The translations under genes and the position numbers were made by a program. The notes under the pieces are model-generated. The model did not search any database. It saw nothing but the letters and a program-made list of their open reading frames with translations, and was not told the DNA's origin. From Wolfiporia cocos (lineage: Eukaryota > Basidiomycota > Agaricomycetes > Polyporales > Phaeolaceae), in assembly GCA_029448655.1 (NCBI GenBank), contig JACCLO010000010.1, positions 434,001 through 498,000 on the forward strand: a DNA stretch of 64,000 nucleotides, in the 5' to 3' direction. Numbering within the stretch: position 1 is the stretch's first letter; the number at the start of each line of letters is the position of its first letter. This document shows, piece by piece, positions 43,821 to 53,831 of this stretch.

Positions 43821-44630
43821 TCCATAATATAATGGGAGCTCGCGCCGTAGGCGCTCACGTGTCGCTAGCGTGCAGCTAGCGTGTCGCTCGCGTGTCGCTC
43901 GCGTTTTGCACACATGGCGAGCACGTTTGCCGCGTGGCGTCCATGCGCGTTGTTGATCCTCCTCCCATTAGATAGGGCGCCTGCCGTCCGCGGAGTTGGC
44001 CGATGGATTCCCACGCCCGGCGCCTGCAAGGTGCGCGCGCTGTTCCTGCCCCGCACCACAGGGATTCGTGCCCCATGCCACGGGGATTCGTGCCCCATGC
44101 CACAGGGATTTGTGCCCCATGCCACGGGGATTTGTGCCCCACACCACGGGGATTCGTGGCCGATTCCATGGGGGTTTGTGGCCCATGCCACAGGGATTTG
44201 TGTCCTGTGGCATGGGGATTTTGTAATGTAAATACCCCACACCACGGGGATTTGTACCCCGTGCCACGGGGATTCGTGCCCTACACCACGGGGATTTTTG
44301 GCCCATGCCATGGGGGTTTGTGCCCCATGCCACGGGGATTCGTGCCCCATGCCACAGGGATTTGCATCCTGTGGCATGGGGATTTTGTAATATAAATACT
44401 CCACACCACAGGGGTCTGTACCCTGTGCCACAGGTATTTGCACCCCAATGCCACAGGGGTGAATTCCCACACCCAGAGCCTGCAAGGCATGCGTGCCGGT
44501 TACAGATTCTACAAGCAAAGGGACAACGATACCGAGCATCAGCGAGGTGGAGGAGTGGCTGAGCAGGCAGAGACTAAAATATATTCCTAAGACATAACAT
44601 TTGTGGCGAAGCCACAGGTAATTAAGCTAG
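43821..44630 (+). mobile_element. Helitron 4, non-autonomous, 810 bp, carries the empty site of element 1
   Basis: 5' TCCATAATATAATGGGAGCT follows the CTAG of Helitron 3; 3' hairpin GTGGC-GAA-GCCAC and CTAG at 44627-44630. It is collinear with Helitron 2 and reads through ACAACGATACCGAGCATC (about 44523-44540) with a single CGATA, where Helitron 2 has element 1. It contains a 22-bp minisatellite (about 44050-44460). Confidence 0.87.
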
Positions 44631-45848
44631 TCCATAATATAATGGGAGCTCGCGCCGTAGGCGCTCACGTGTCGCTAGCGTGCAGCTAGCGTGTCGCTCG
44701 CGTTTTGCGCACATGGCGAGCACGTTTGCCGCATGGCGTCCATGCGCGTCGTTGATCCTCCTCCCATTAGATAAGGCGCCTGCCGTCCGCGGAGTTGGCC
44801 GGTGGATTCCCACGCCCGGCGCCTGAAAGGCGCGCGCGCTGTTTCTGCTCGGCACCACGGGGATTCGTGCCCCATGCCACGGGGATTCGTGCCCCACACC
44901 ACGGGGATTCGTGCCCCATGCCACGGGGATTCGTGCCCCACACCACGGGGATTCGTGCCCCACACCATGGGGATTCATGGCCCATTCCATGGGGGTTTGT
45001 GGCCCATGCCACAGGGATTTGTGTCCTGTGGCATGGGGATTTTGTAATGTAAATACCCCACACCATGGGGATTTGTGCCCTGTGCCACGGGGATTTGTAC
45101 CCCGTGCCACAGGGATTTGCACCCCAATTCCAGAGGGATTTGCACCCCAATTCCAGAGGGATTTGTGCCCCATGCCACGGGGATTTGTGCCCTGTGCCAC
45201 GGGGATTTTTGTAATGTAAATACCCTACACCATGGGGATTTGTGGCCCATGCCACAGGGATTTGTGTGTCATGTGCCACGGGGATTTGTGCCTCATGCCA
45301 CAGGGATTTGCATCCCAATGCCACAGGGATTTGTGCCCCATGCCACAGGGATTTGTGCTCTGTGCCATGGAGATTTGTGCCCCGTGCCACGGGGATTTGT
45401 GTCCTGTGGCATGGGGATTTTGTAATGTAAATACCCCACACCATGGGGATTTGTGCCTCACACCACAGGGATTTGTGCCCTGTGCCATGGGGATTTATGC
45501 CTCATGCCACAGGGATTTTTGTAACATAAATGGCCTGTGCTGTAGATGCCTGCCAAAAGATTGCAAAAAATGAAGAACATTTTGACACCACATTACACAG
45601 TATTACAAGCAAAGCAACGATGAGACCGAGGATCAGCGAGGTGTCAGAAGTGGCTGAGCAGGCAGAGACAAGAGACAAAAGAGGGAAGTTGGGGAAGCCA
45701 TGGGTAATGCACAGGAAATTCATGAGGGATCCACAGGTAACTTCAAAGAATCCCCCAATTATCTGAAATAGGCACACACGGATTGGAACAATATATTGAA
45801 GTGGAAAAAGCAGTGTGACCGTGGCGAAGCCACGGGTAATTAACCTAG
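44631..45848 (+). mobile_element. Helitron 5, non-autonomous, 1218 bp
   Basis: It starts TCCATAATATAATGGGAGCT after the CTAG of Helitron 4 and ends with hairpin GTGGC-GAA-GCCAC, GGGTAATTAAC and CTAG at 45845-45848. The 5' half matches Helitron 4 and the 3' half matches Helitron 3, so it looks like a mosaic. The longest minisatellite of the array is at about 44855-45520. Confidence 0.86.
44855..45520 (+). repeat. 22-bp minisatellite in Helitron 5
   Basis: About 30 units of the GGGGATT-YGTGCCCC type; both homogeneous runs and variant units occur. Confidence 0.88.
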
Positions 45849-46135
45849 TCTAAGTACTAAAGGGCCGTGGATTGCATGGGAACTGCCATGTGCTTTTCCA
45901 CGTGTGCCACGTGCTGTCCGTCGTCCCATAGGGCTCGCGCCACCGACCCAGGAAGTTGGCCAGTGGATTCCCATGCCCAGCGCCTGCAAGGCGCGCATGC
46001 CGGTTGCAAAGGTATTACAAGCAAAGCGACGACGAGGCCGAGCGTCAGCGAGGTGGAGGAGTGGCTGAGCAGGCAGAGATAAACAACAACTCCTAAAGTA
46101 CAAAATTGTGGCGAAGCCACAGGTAATTAAGCTAG
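45849..46135 (+). mobile_element. Helitron 6, non-autonomous, 287 bp
   Basis: It starts TCTAAGTACTAAAGGGCCGT after the CTAG of Helitron 5 and ends with hairpin GTGGC-GAA-GCCAC, AGGTAATTAAG and CTAG at 46132-46135, followed by T. It lacks the minisatellite. Its 3' subterminal region (AGGTGGAGGAGTGGCTGAGC) is shared with the rest of the array. Confidence 0.84.
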
Positions 46136-47090
46136 TAGCAATCTAACGGGACACGAAAACGCGAGTTCTAAAGCAGGCTTGGGCGCTTGTGTCTGCATTT
46201 CAAATCATCTAATTGCACGATTGAACCACAGACGAAGGACACCCCACCGCGCCGGCGTCGGCACTGCTAGCTAGTCATTACAAAATGCGAAGAAGGTGAT
46301 GACAAGTGACAAGACAGTGATTGACAGCTGTCGGGGCATGGCAAGTGTGTTCCACGCGAAGCCTGACGACGTCCCACCTAGTTTAGGGCCTGTACGGGAA
46401 CGCAACCTGATATCGCTGTCGGCCCATTCCCTGCCAAAAAATAAACGCTTGATAGCACTGGCCAGCGATGTCGATATCACAATTCCAGACCGTTCGGAAG
46501 AGGGACTTCAGTCACAGAGATTAATTTGCAAACTGCCTTTCGTTAGCGCTGCGTAGTACCTGATGTGCATATCAATCTGACATAGATTAATCTACCATTA
46601 TGACAAAATAAACTGCCAATTGGGGGATTGAACCTTGAACCCCAGGCCCAGTGAAAATCCAAGGTATTTGAATATATCTCAATGAATCCTGGTGTATATA
46701 AATCTATCCAGAAAAGTTCAATGTATCGAAATCTATCCAATGTAATCCAAATGTATCCACAGATCATGTGACCCACTTCGTAGATTGACATATGCCATTG
46801 AACAACAGATCTTACGGAAGGTTGCGTTAACGTTGCGTACGTTGCGCATGTGTATGGTTGCATAACGCAATTTCGTATGAGCAAGGGAGTTGCATCCAGA
46901 GTCGTGCATATATTGTTGCGGTTAGCGTGCTAAGGCTCCAGCACAGTTAAATTACCTCCAACACTGGTAAGTCGTCTCGCGTTTTGCTGATGGTGTTCAG
47001 GGATCACGGATCCCTCGAGCACAGCATATGATTGATCCCTTGATATGGTTGACTTGCCTATAACTTAATTTGACTGCTACTAGTAGATTG
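46136..47090. other. Right flank of the array, repeat-like, no gene
   Basis: 46385-46500 is an inverted copy of 965-1085 upstream of the ABC transporter. 46507-46660 contains the SINE-like body seen at 17221 plus a B-box-like GGTTCAATCCCCC on the minus strand. At 46975-46992, TCTCGCGTTTTGCTGATG matches the right end of the TIR element at 47966-49780, a likely orphan end. No ORF looks real. Confidence 0.5.
46507..46660 (-). repeat. SINE-like copy 2
   Basis: It shares GTCACAGAGATTAATT and CTTTCGTTAGCGCTGCG-type body sequence with 17227-17270, and has a B-box-like motif (complement of 46624-46633). The A box is unclear. Confidence 0.4.
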
Positions 47091-47179
47091 TCGCCTTGAT
47101 GGGGAATGCACGCCTGCGATCTGGCCAATCATTCTTTCCGGGACTATATAGCCCGAAGCATATCTTTAGGAAGCTGGCA

Positions 47180-50100
47180 ATGTCTGCCATCCCACTTAAT
47201 GTCACTGTCCAGGCCAACAACAAGTGAGTGAATCTCATGTGATTTGTCAAAAGCTTCTGATCATCACGCAGCCTACCCATCATATACTTTCAATATGCAA
47301 TCAGCGGTCAGTGTGCAGTGATTAACACCTTCCTAGTGTCCTGAAGTTTAGCTGGAAAGCACTCGTCATATACGACTACGCAATCACTGTGAACCAGGAG
47401 ATACGGTATACCTGGCGTTATAAGATGTCGGCAACGACCATTATCCTACTGGTAAATCGGTACCTCCTGCTAGGTCTTGCCATTGTCATGGTTTTTGATG
47501 CATTTATACCGGTGAGATACAGATCAATCTGCTACTTCCGGCATACTTACAACATAATGCAGAGGTCTGATAATTACTCCCAATTTAACTGACGACACTG
47601 ATAGTCACAAATAGCATAATTTGTCCCAAAGTATCTGCAATGACCGAGGTCATGCAAGCCCTCCTTCTGACAATTGGATCAGGTAAGCTGCATACAATCC
47701 CATGGAAACCTTCCAGCAAGATACTATGACGAAGTCACAGGATTCTCTGCTATGCGGATCCTAGCACTTAGTGCATGGAAGGCACGGATAGTGGCATATA
47801 TTGAATTTGTATGTGGCATGGTGCCTGCAGCAATCACGATGGTACGGGTCTCGGTGAGGATACCCTTCCAAGGTTAATTCGATCTTCTTGAAAGTATTTT
47901 GCAGTCTTGCAAGCGCTTGGAATGACTCAAAAAAACACATCAGAATCGGAGTATCGATTATACTTCATCAGCAAAAGGCGAGATAGTAGATAAGCGAAAA
48001 TAAAGTGACGTCAGACTGGTATACGTTATCAGACCGATTTATGCCGATAAAATATGATTTGTATGTTGATTTCTGGGAAAATACCAAGGCATCTGGTAAA
48101 CTGTTGCAAAGTCGCGGGTGGCATCTGGTGAATACTGGGAAACCCACAAAGGCATCTGGTGAAAGAGCCACCAGTTGCCAGGCCTGCTGATCTTACATGG
48201 GGCAGACAGTATTCACTCAGACATTATATTGGGATAAATTGCCCAGACTGGTGATATATCCGGGCACTCGAGGTACGTCAGAATTTATTTACTGCATGCG
48301 CTTACATAACATGAGTACTACAAATGGCACAAAAACTTGGGGAATGGAAGCAGGGCGGCACCAGCGCACGTCAGGGAGCCAGTACCGCTCAAACCACCAA
48401 CCTTGTTCCTGAGCCACATGCCATCGCAGTTGCCTTGAAGCCCATCCCCACAAGCATGACACCCCAGTCCTCGTGGCCCCACTCACCCTGGGCTGCCCAC
48501 TCATTGCAGCCATCTCTGCCGCTGCTGCTGCCACTGCCCATGGGGAGCCAGCACTGCACGTGGTTGAAAGTGCACGCACGTCAGGCGCGATCTCGTCACC
48601 ACGACAGGGAACGACCTAAAAAGAGAAGGTGGCGGAGTGAGCCCAAACCGGAAGGTGGTGCGATACACACCTGGTTACGCAAAAGGGGCGCATAGGGTCT
48701 ATAGTCAAGGAACAAAAATGTACATACCTTATTATAATAAGCCTCGCGATATGTGCGCGTGTAAGTGCTCGAGAAGGCCGATGTGCACAGGGACGATGGA
48801 GGGGTCTTCCTTGGAGGGATAGCTGATGTTCTGTGGGTCTCGCAGCAGGGTCTCAGGATCAGCCAGGTGGTCCTCACGTGCTGCGAATGTGATCCACTCG
48901 TGGTCAAGCAGCAACACAGACACGCTGGCATCAAGGAGCCCAAGGCGCCGCACATCGTCACGAGCAGGCCCAAGCATATGCTGGGTAGGACAGAGGGTGC
49001 CTTACATGCAGGTGGAAGTGCACCCAACAATGTCAGCGGTAGTCAGCAAGAAGCTGAAAAAAAAGATGAACGTACGCACCAGCATGGCACCGGACAGCAA
49101 ATACGCATACAGAGAGCCTGTATGGTAGGGCAAAGGTATTATCGTCCATTCGTACTCTGCATGGCTTGTTAGCAAAAAATCGAAGACCGAACGCATGCAC
49201 CGGCACGGACCAGGGTGACGAATGCGCATACAGGGAGTGGTTTTAGAAGTAGTATTATGCATCGTTTATGCTGTGCATGACCAATTAGTAAAATGTTGAA
49301 GGACCGTTGTGGTGAAGGGAAGAGAGCGACAAAGAAGATTCACCTAGACGGATGACTTATATACCGTGCAACAACGCTGTCAAACCTAGTACACCTAGTA
49401 TAGCAGATGGACTACTCGATATAGTGAAGCTGCATCCCAGTGATGTCATTACATGGAACGAGCGCTTCGAGTGCATGTGACATGTGACCATAAGCCATCT
49501 GCACAACCACTCTTGCAATTCATATGTCAGCCTGACTACTAAACAACAAATCTATACCAGTCGGATAATTAGTTTCCCAGTCTGGTAGTTAGTTTCCCAG
49601 TCACGCATTGAGTTTGACTGACACTTATAAAATGCCTTCAGAGTGGCAATTGAATGCCACTCTGCTGTCGATCTTATCAGTGCTTATCTACAGAGATAAG
49701 ATTCCTCTTCGATTGGCAAGTGCCTCCAGCACTGATAAGCCACCTCCAGCACTGATAAGCCGTCTCGCGTTTTGCTGATGTTCATCCCTGAGGTCTGCAT
49801 AGTTATCGGTGCCGTGTCAGGCAATAGTTATGAAATGTCAGTGTCGTAATGTGATGACAATCAAGCCCAGACTTACCTCAAACAGGAGTAAGCCTTGACC
49901 GTCATGCTCGTGACTTAAGTTATCATATATCGTGTATGCAGCTTTTTATGCACGCATTGGTGCAATCATATCAGATGTTCTTGTAATTATCACGACATGG
50001 GTTCAGGCAGTCCGGGACAACGGCATCAATGGCATAATTGTTCGACATTCCTTGCTTACTTTATTTCTCAGAGACGGTGAGCTCCTCAGGTATTATCCAT

Positions 50101-50665
50101 GCCGATATTGATCCAAAAACAAAGGGACCGCATATTTTTTGTGTGTCACGATCATGCTCCCGTTACCATTGCTCACATTAACTAGGGTGCTTGTGACCGC
50201 CAACTTGATGCAACTACTGGACAAAGGTATCATTGGGGTAAATGTAAGTTCTCGTTATTATAGCAAGGCGAAACTCTCACTGTTTTTCTATAGACCAGTG
50301 GAGGGGACGTATTTTACCTGTGTTGGCTGTGAGTATCTCTGTAACCGAATTCCTAACTGTCCCCCCTTAGCTTCGCCACTGGTGTTCTTACTTCAAGATT
50401 CATCTTCAATCTCCGCCAATTCGCCGCAGATTGTTCACATACAGGCACCAATCCGGGATAAAGTTCGACTATGAGAGCTGGGACCAGCACACAGTTTAGG
50501 CTTCCATCTAACGCAGACTCTGCTGCGGGAAGTATCATGGGCAATATCGGAGCTTCACTTGACCACGGCTTTCCAGATCTAGACGAGAGTGGGTTTGACG
50601 ATGAACACGGAGATGACGATGAGAATCATCAGACATTGACAATCCTTTACGAACTGCCTCGGTAG
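47180..50665 (+). pseudogene. DUF6533-domain membrane protein, locus B, split by a TIR element
   Basis: 5' part 47180-47965: MSAIPLNVTVQANN, then the DUF6533 region (YDYAITVNQEIRYTWRYKM and helix TTIILLVNRYLLLGLAIVMV), VSAMTEVMQALLLTIG and RILALSAWKARIVAYIEF. 3' part 49781-50665: VCIVIGAVS, an IISDVLVIITTWVQAV stretch, and SRFIFNLRQFAA, ending with an acidic tail (GASLDHGFPDLDESGFDDEHGDDD). The two halves join where the intact locus C reads continuously, with the 1.8-kb element at 47966-49780 in between. A stop codon in the last exon suggests further decay. The TATA box at 47145-47150 is 35 bp before the ATG. Confidence 0.72.
47966..49780 (+). mobile_element. TIR DNA transposon, non-autonomous, 1815 bp, inside locus B
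   Basis: It starts CATCAGCAAAAGGCGAGA and ends TCTCGCGTTTTGCTGATG, an 18-bp terminal inverted repeat with one mismatch. Flanks fit a TT target duplication (TTCAT is an alternative parse). Subterminal direct repeats at the right end include CCTCCAGCACTGATAAGCC twice and AGTTTCCCAGTC twice. Minus-strand reading frames at about 48596-49030 look like fragments of a gene (VSVLLLDHEWITFAARE and SYPSKEDPSIVPVHIGLLEH with intron-like breaks), possibly captured host sequence that I cannot name. No transposase is recognised. Confidence 0.72.
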
Positions 50666-51005
50666 TCTGCGAGACACTGCTGTCAATGTTACCTCAGACC
50701 TGTTTCAATATGCCAATTACGATCTGATAATATCTAGAAGACTGATTGCCTCTATGAATGATTAACATCCCCACTCTCTCGTGTATGCGATGGGACATGG
50801 CATCACGACGTTCAGATTCATTAATAGGCCTATCCAATAAATGCGAGGTGCGAACCGTAACAGCTTGATGACTAGTATGCCAGTAGCAGCGGGATCATCT
50901 AATCACATCAAATGAAATGCAATGCAGATGCGTGTGAGGGCATGAGTACTAAACATGATCGATGAACGGAAGCAGCGAGACGAGAGCAGGAGAGGCCGAG
51001 GGGTA
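50666..51005. other. Intergenic, no gene recognised
   Basis: Spacer between the convergent 3' ends of DUF6533 locus B and the MFS fragment; no repeat or RNA gene seen. Confidence 0.45.
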
Positions 51006-52160
51006 TCACGCCTTCCACGTGCCCTTCCTCCTCGAGTGCATCGTGCGCGCGGTTGCGAGGCACGCCGTGCCTGTGAGGATGACGACCTGCGTGCGCCACG
51101 ATGTTAGTAAATAGATAGGCAGCGGGAACGGAAGGGCGGCGCGTACCCCGCTGAACACGGTCGCACGCGCCCACTGGTTGGTGGTCCTGAGCAGCGCACC
51201 GTCGATCGGCGTGCTTGTGAGCATCGCGAGCGACGACAAGCAGTAGCCGAAGCCGATGCGCAGTCTGCGAGGGGAGCAAAAGCTGCATGAGCGGCGGCAA
51301 GGGAGAGAGGGGACACGGTACGCACCCCATCTCGGCGGGACTGCGCGACATCGACGCGAGCATCGGCGGGAGGAGGGAGATGACTGCGGGGTGGTGAGCG
51401 ACACGTAGGGCAGACGATGGATGGGGGCGACTCACACGCGCCGCTGAACGCGCCGTAAAAGATGGCGAAGACGATGACCGCGCCGTTGCTGTTCGCTGCG
51501 GCGAACATGACGGAGACGAGCCCGCCGATGACCGCTGCCGCCGGCGTGAGCGTGTTGAACGCGCCGATGCGGTCCGCCATCCCGTTCGGGATCGTGCGCC
51601 CGAGGATCGACGCCGCGTTAAGGATCGCGATCTGCGGTCGGGGAGCGGTCGGCGCGGCGCTGATGGGTGAGAGGAGAGAGCACGTACGGCGTAGAACGCG
51701 AGGGTGCTCGAGAGCCCGTGCGCGTTGACGAAAGCTGGAGGTAGAAGTCTGGCGGGGCGCGCGTCAGCACGTGTGCACACGCATGCAGGAGGCAAGGGGC
51801 GCGTACACGGGAGGAAGACGCCCCAGAGCAGAGGCTGAGGAACGTGCCGACGTTGGCGATGATGAGCAGGCCGAGCGTCATAAATGCCGCCGCGAACACG
51901 CCCCACGCGAAGCCGGTGCTCCCCTGGAAGAGGCGGTTGAGCATGATCGGGTAGATGATCCCGCCCACGGACGAGCCCGTGAGCACGATGCCCACCGCGA
52001 GACTCCGCCGCCGCCAGTGGTGGGACTGCACAGAGAGCGCGGGGACGAGGAGGAAGCCCGAGCCGAGACCCACACAGACCCCCTGGGTGAGGATGAGCTG
52101 GTAGTACCGCGAGGGGTCTGCGAGCGAGAGCATCATCAGGCTGGGTGCGGTTGTCAGCGG
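51006..52160 (-). pseudogene. MFS transporter (monocarboxylate-transporter type), N-terminus missing
   Basis: Minus-strand exons encode the middle and C-terminal helices of a major-facilitator protein: SRYYQLILTQGVCVGLGSGF, GIVLTGSSVGGIIYPIMLNR, FYLQLSSTHGLSSTLAFYA, ILNAASILGRTIPNGMADRI, then LLPPMLASMSRSPAEMG and a C-terminal GTWKA ending at 51006. The GxxxGxxxxP helix and the ILGR(T)xP loop are typical of fungal MCT-like carriers. Short GT-AG introns separate the exons without stops. The first helices and start codon are absent: coding similarity ends near 52140-52160, where the duplicated MICOS segment begins. It is therefore a gene cut at a duplication breakpoint, unless an alternative start is used. 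Confidence 0.78.
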
Positions 52161-52164
52161 TCCA

Positions 52165-53640
52165 ACTCGATATATTACCTTCATACAAGCCGCTTCGGCG
52201 GCTCGTCCGCTTTTTCTCTCTCCTCAGCTGCTGCGCGCGCATCGTGTACCTTCTCCCTCACGGCCTCCACCTTCTCCGCAACGGCCGCCGCCGCCGCCAC
52301 CTCCCCGCTCTGCCTGACCACACTTGCCGCCTCCCGCACTCGCGTGTCCACCGCCGCGCTCCTGCCGAGCGCGTCCTTGAGCTTAAGCCCCGTCGCAGCC
52401 TCGAGCCTCTCCACCGCGCTCAGCACGCCCCTCTCAAACCGCACGCGCCCCTCCGCGCCCGCCTCCTTCAGCCGCTCCCACGTCATCGCGCTATGCGCGT
52501 TCGCGATGTCGTGCTTCTCTGCGAGCGTGGGCAGGTAGGTATCCTCGAGCGAGCCGAGGTAGGCAGCGACGTTCGCGGCGGTCTTGGGCAGGAAGTGGCG
52601 CGCGGAGAGGACGAGGAGCACGGGCGGGAGGAGCAGGCGCGCGGGGAGCGCACGCGTGCGCGCGAGGATGGAGCCGGAGAGCGTCGCGACGCCGACGTAG
52701 AGCACGCCGGGCGTGAGCGGCTCGGTGGGGTCGACGAGGGACTTGATGCGCGCTGCAGACACATGCGGGGCACGGTGAGCGGGCGCACGCGCGGGCGGGC
52801 GAGTGCGGGGAAGACGCACCCTCGACGGCGTGCTCCACGCCGATCCACCGCGAGACGACGGCCTGCACCTGCGCGCGGCCGTCGCGGTACGTCGCGGTCG
52901 CCGCCGTGCGCGCGGCGCCGATCTGCGTCTCGAGCCCGGACGGCGCGTCGAGCAGGAGCACCTCGGGCGACGACGCGGGGTAGATCGGCAGCTGCGTGCG
53001 CGGCGGTCACCACGGCGGGCGAGCGCATAGAGCTCGTGAGACGCACCTTGTCGCGGGACTCGTGCGCGAGCACGGCCGCGGAGGCAAGCGCGGCGGCGCG
53101 ACGTTGCTGGCAGCAGGCATCAGTTCAGCGCCGCCGTTCTGTCACGATACGGAGTGTAGCACGCACGGAAAGCAGGCGAAGCATTTTTCAGTCTCCTCCG
53201 GCGTCGGTACGGAGCGAGGATGGGTTGGCGGGACTGTGAGTGTGAGTAGGTCCAGACTGTGGCTGCACGACCACCACAGGCGCTGGCGTTCGCGAGTCCC
53301 GGCAATGAGCGCTCAGCGTGCGTACACTGCACCCATTCCGCTTACTCGCCGATTCGTGCTGGGCAGGTCGGGTGGGCTCCCTGAAGGCATGAAGTCTCGG
53401 CTGCATAGCTTGAATACATGTTGTGCATATGATGCACAACTTTGGGTTGGGGACCACTCACCACTCACCACAGCTGTTCTCATGGTGACTGAGAGTAGCC
53501 ATTCATATATCACCATGGAACACTAGTACTGTACCATGAGGCTCATTGCCCACATGACTCGAGCCCCACCTGCATCAGATCAATGGGCATCATTCACGGA
53601 GCTTCATGCAATGTGTCGTTGCACATTCATCAGTGAAGTG
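52165..53640. repeat. Segmental duplication containing MICOS copy 2
   Basis: Homologous to 10660-11873 plus 14816-15130. The left break lies within a few bases of CTMKATATATTACC. The right part is continuous here but is separated in copy 1 by about 1.9 kb of insertion and the 1038-bp solo LTR. The right homology ends near 53627-53640. Confidence 0.8.
52181..53184 (-). CDS. MIC27: MICOS complex subunit, Mic26/Mic27 family, copy 2
   Basis: Four exons (53184-53167, 53106-53047, 52991-52820, 52752-52181) join in frame to 273 residues. They are nearly identical to copy 1 at 10676-11690, introns and flanks included. Differences include a three-residue EAV/E deletion and an extra Ala near the C-terminus, and small substitutions such as WIGVEH for WVGVEH. 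All ApoO-family features are kept: PAPAPEVLLL, the LTPGVLYVGVATLSGS helix, FLPKTAANVAAYL and LAEKHDIANAHS. Both copies look functional. It abuts the truncated MFS gene. Confidence 0.87.
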
Positions 53641-53831
53641 TGAGACCGCAGATCTACTCATATCTATGTAGATATACCTAGCAGGTCCTGTAACTGTAGC
53701 AGGTCTGGTATACTCATGTATAACCCCCTTATGGTGGCAGGTCTGTGCAATAGTGAGCGCCCAAGGGACAAGTTCTTGCAAGGACCTCACCTGAGACCCT
53801 TGCTATTGTGAGGAGCACACAATAGTGGTCG

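Noticed and set aside
43000..45520. Regular short repeats resembling a CRISPR array
   Set aside because: Units are directly adjacent with no unique spacers, the host is a fungus, and no cas genes are present.
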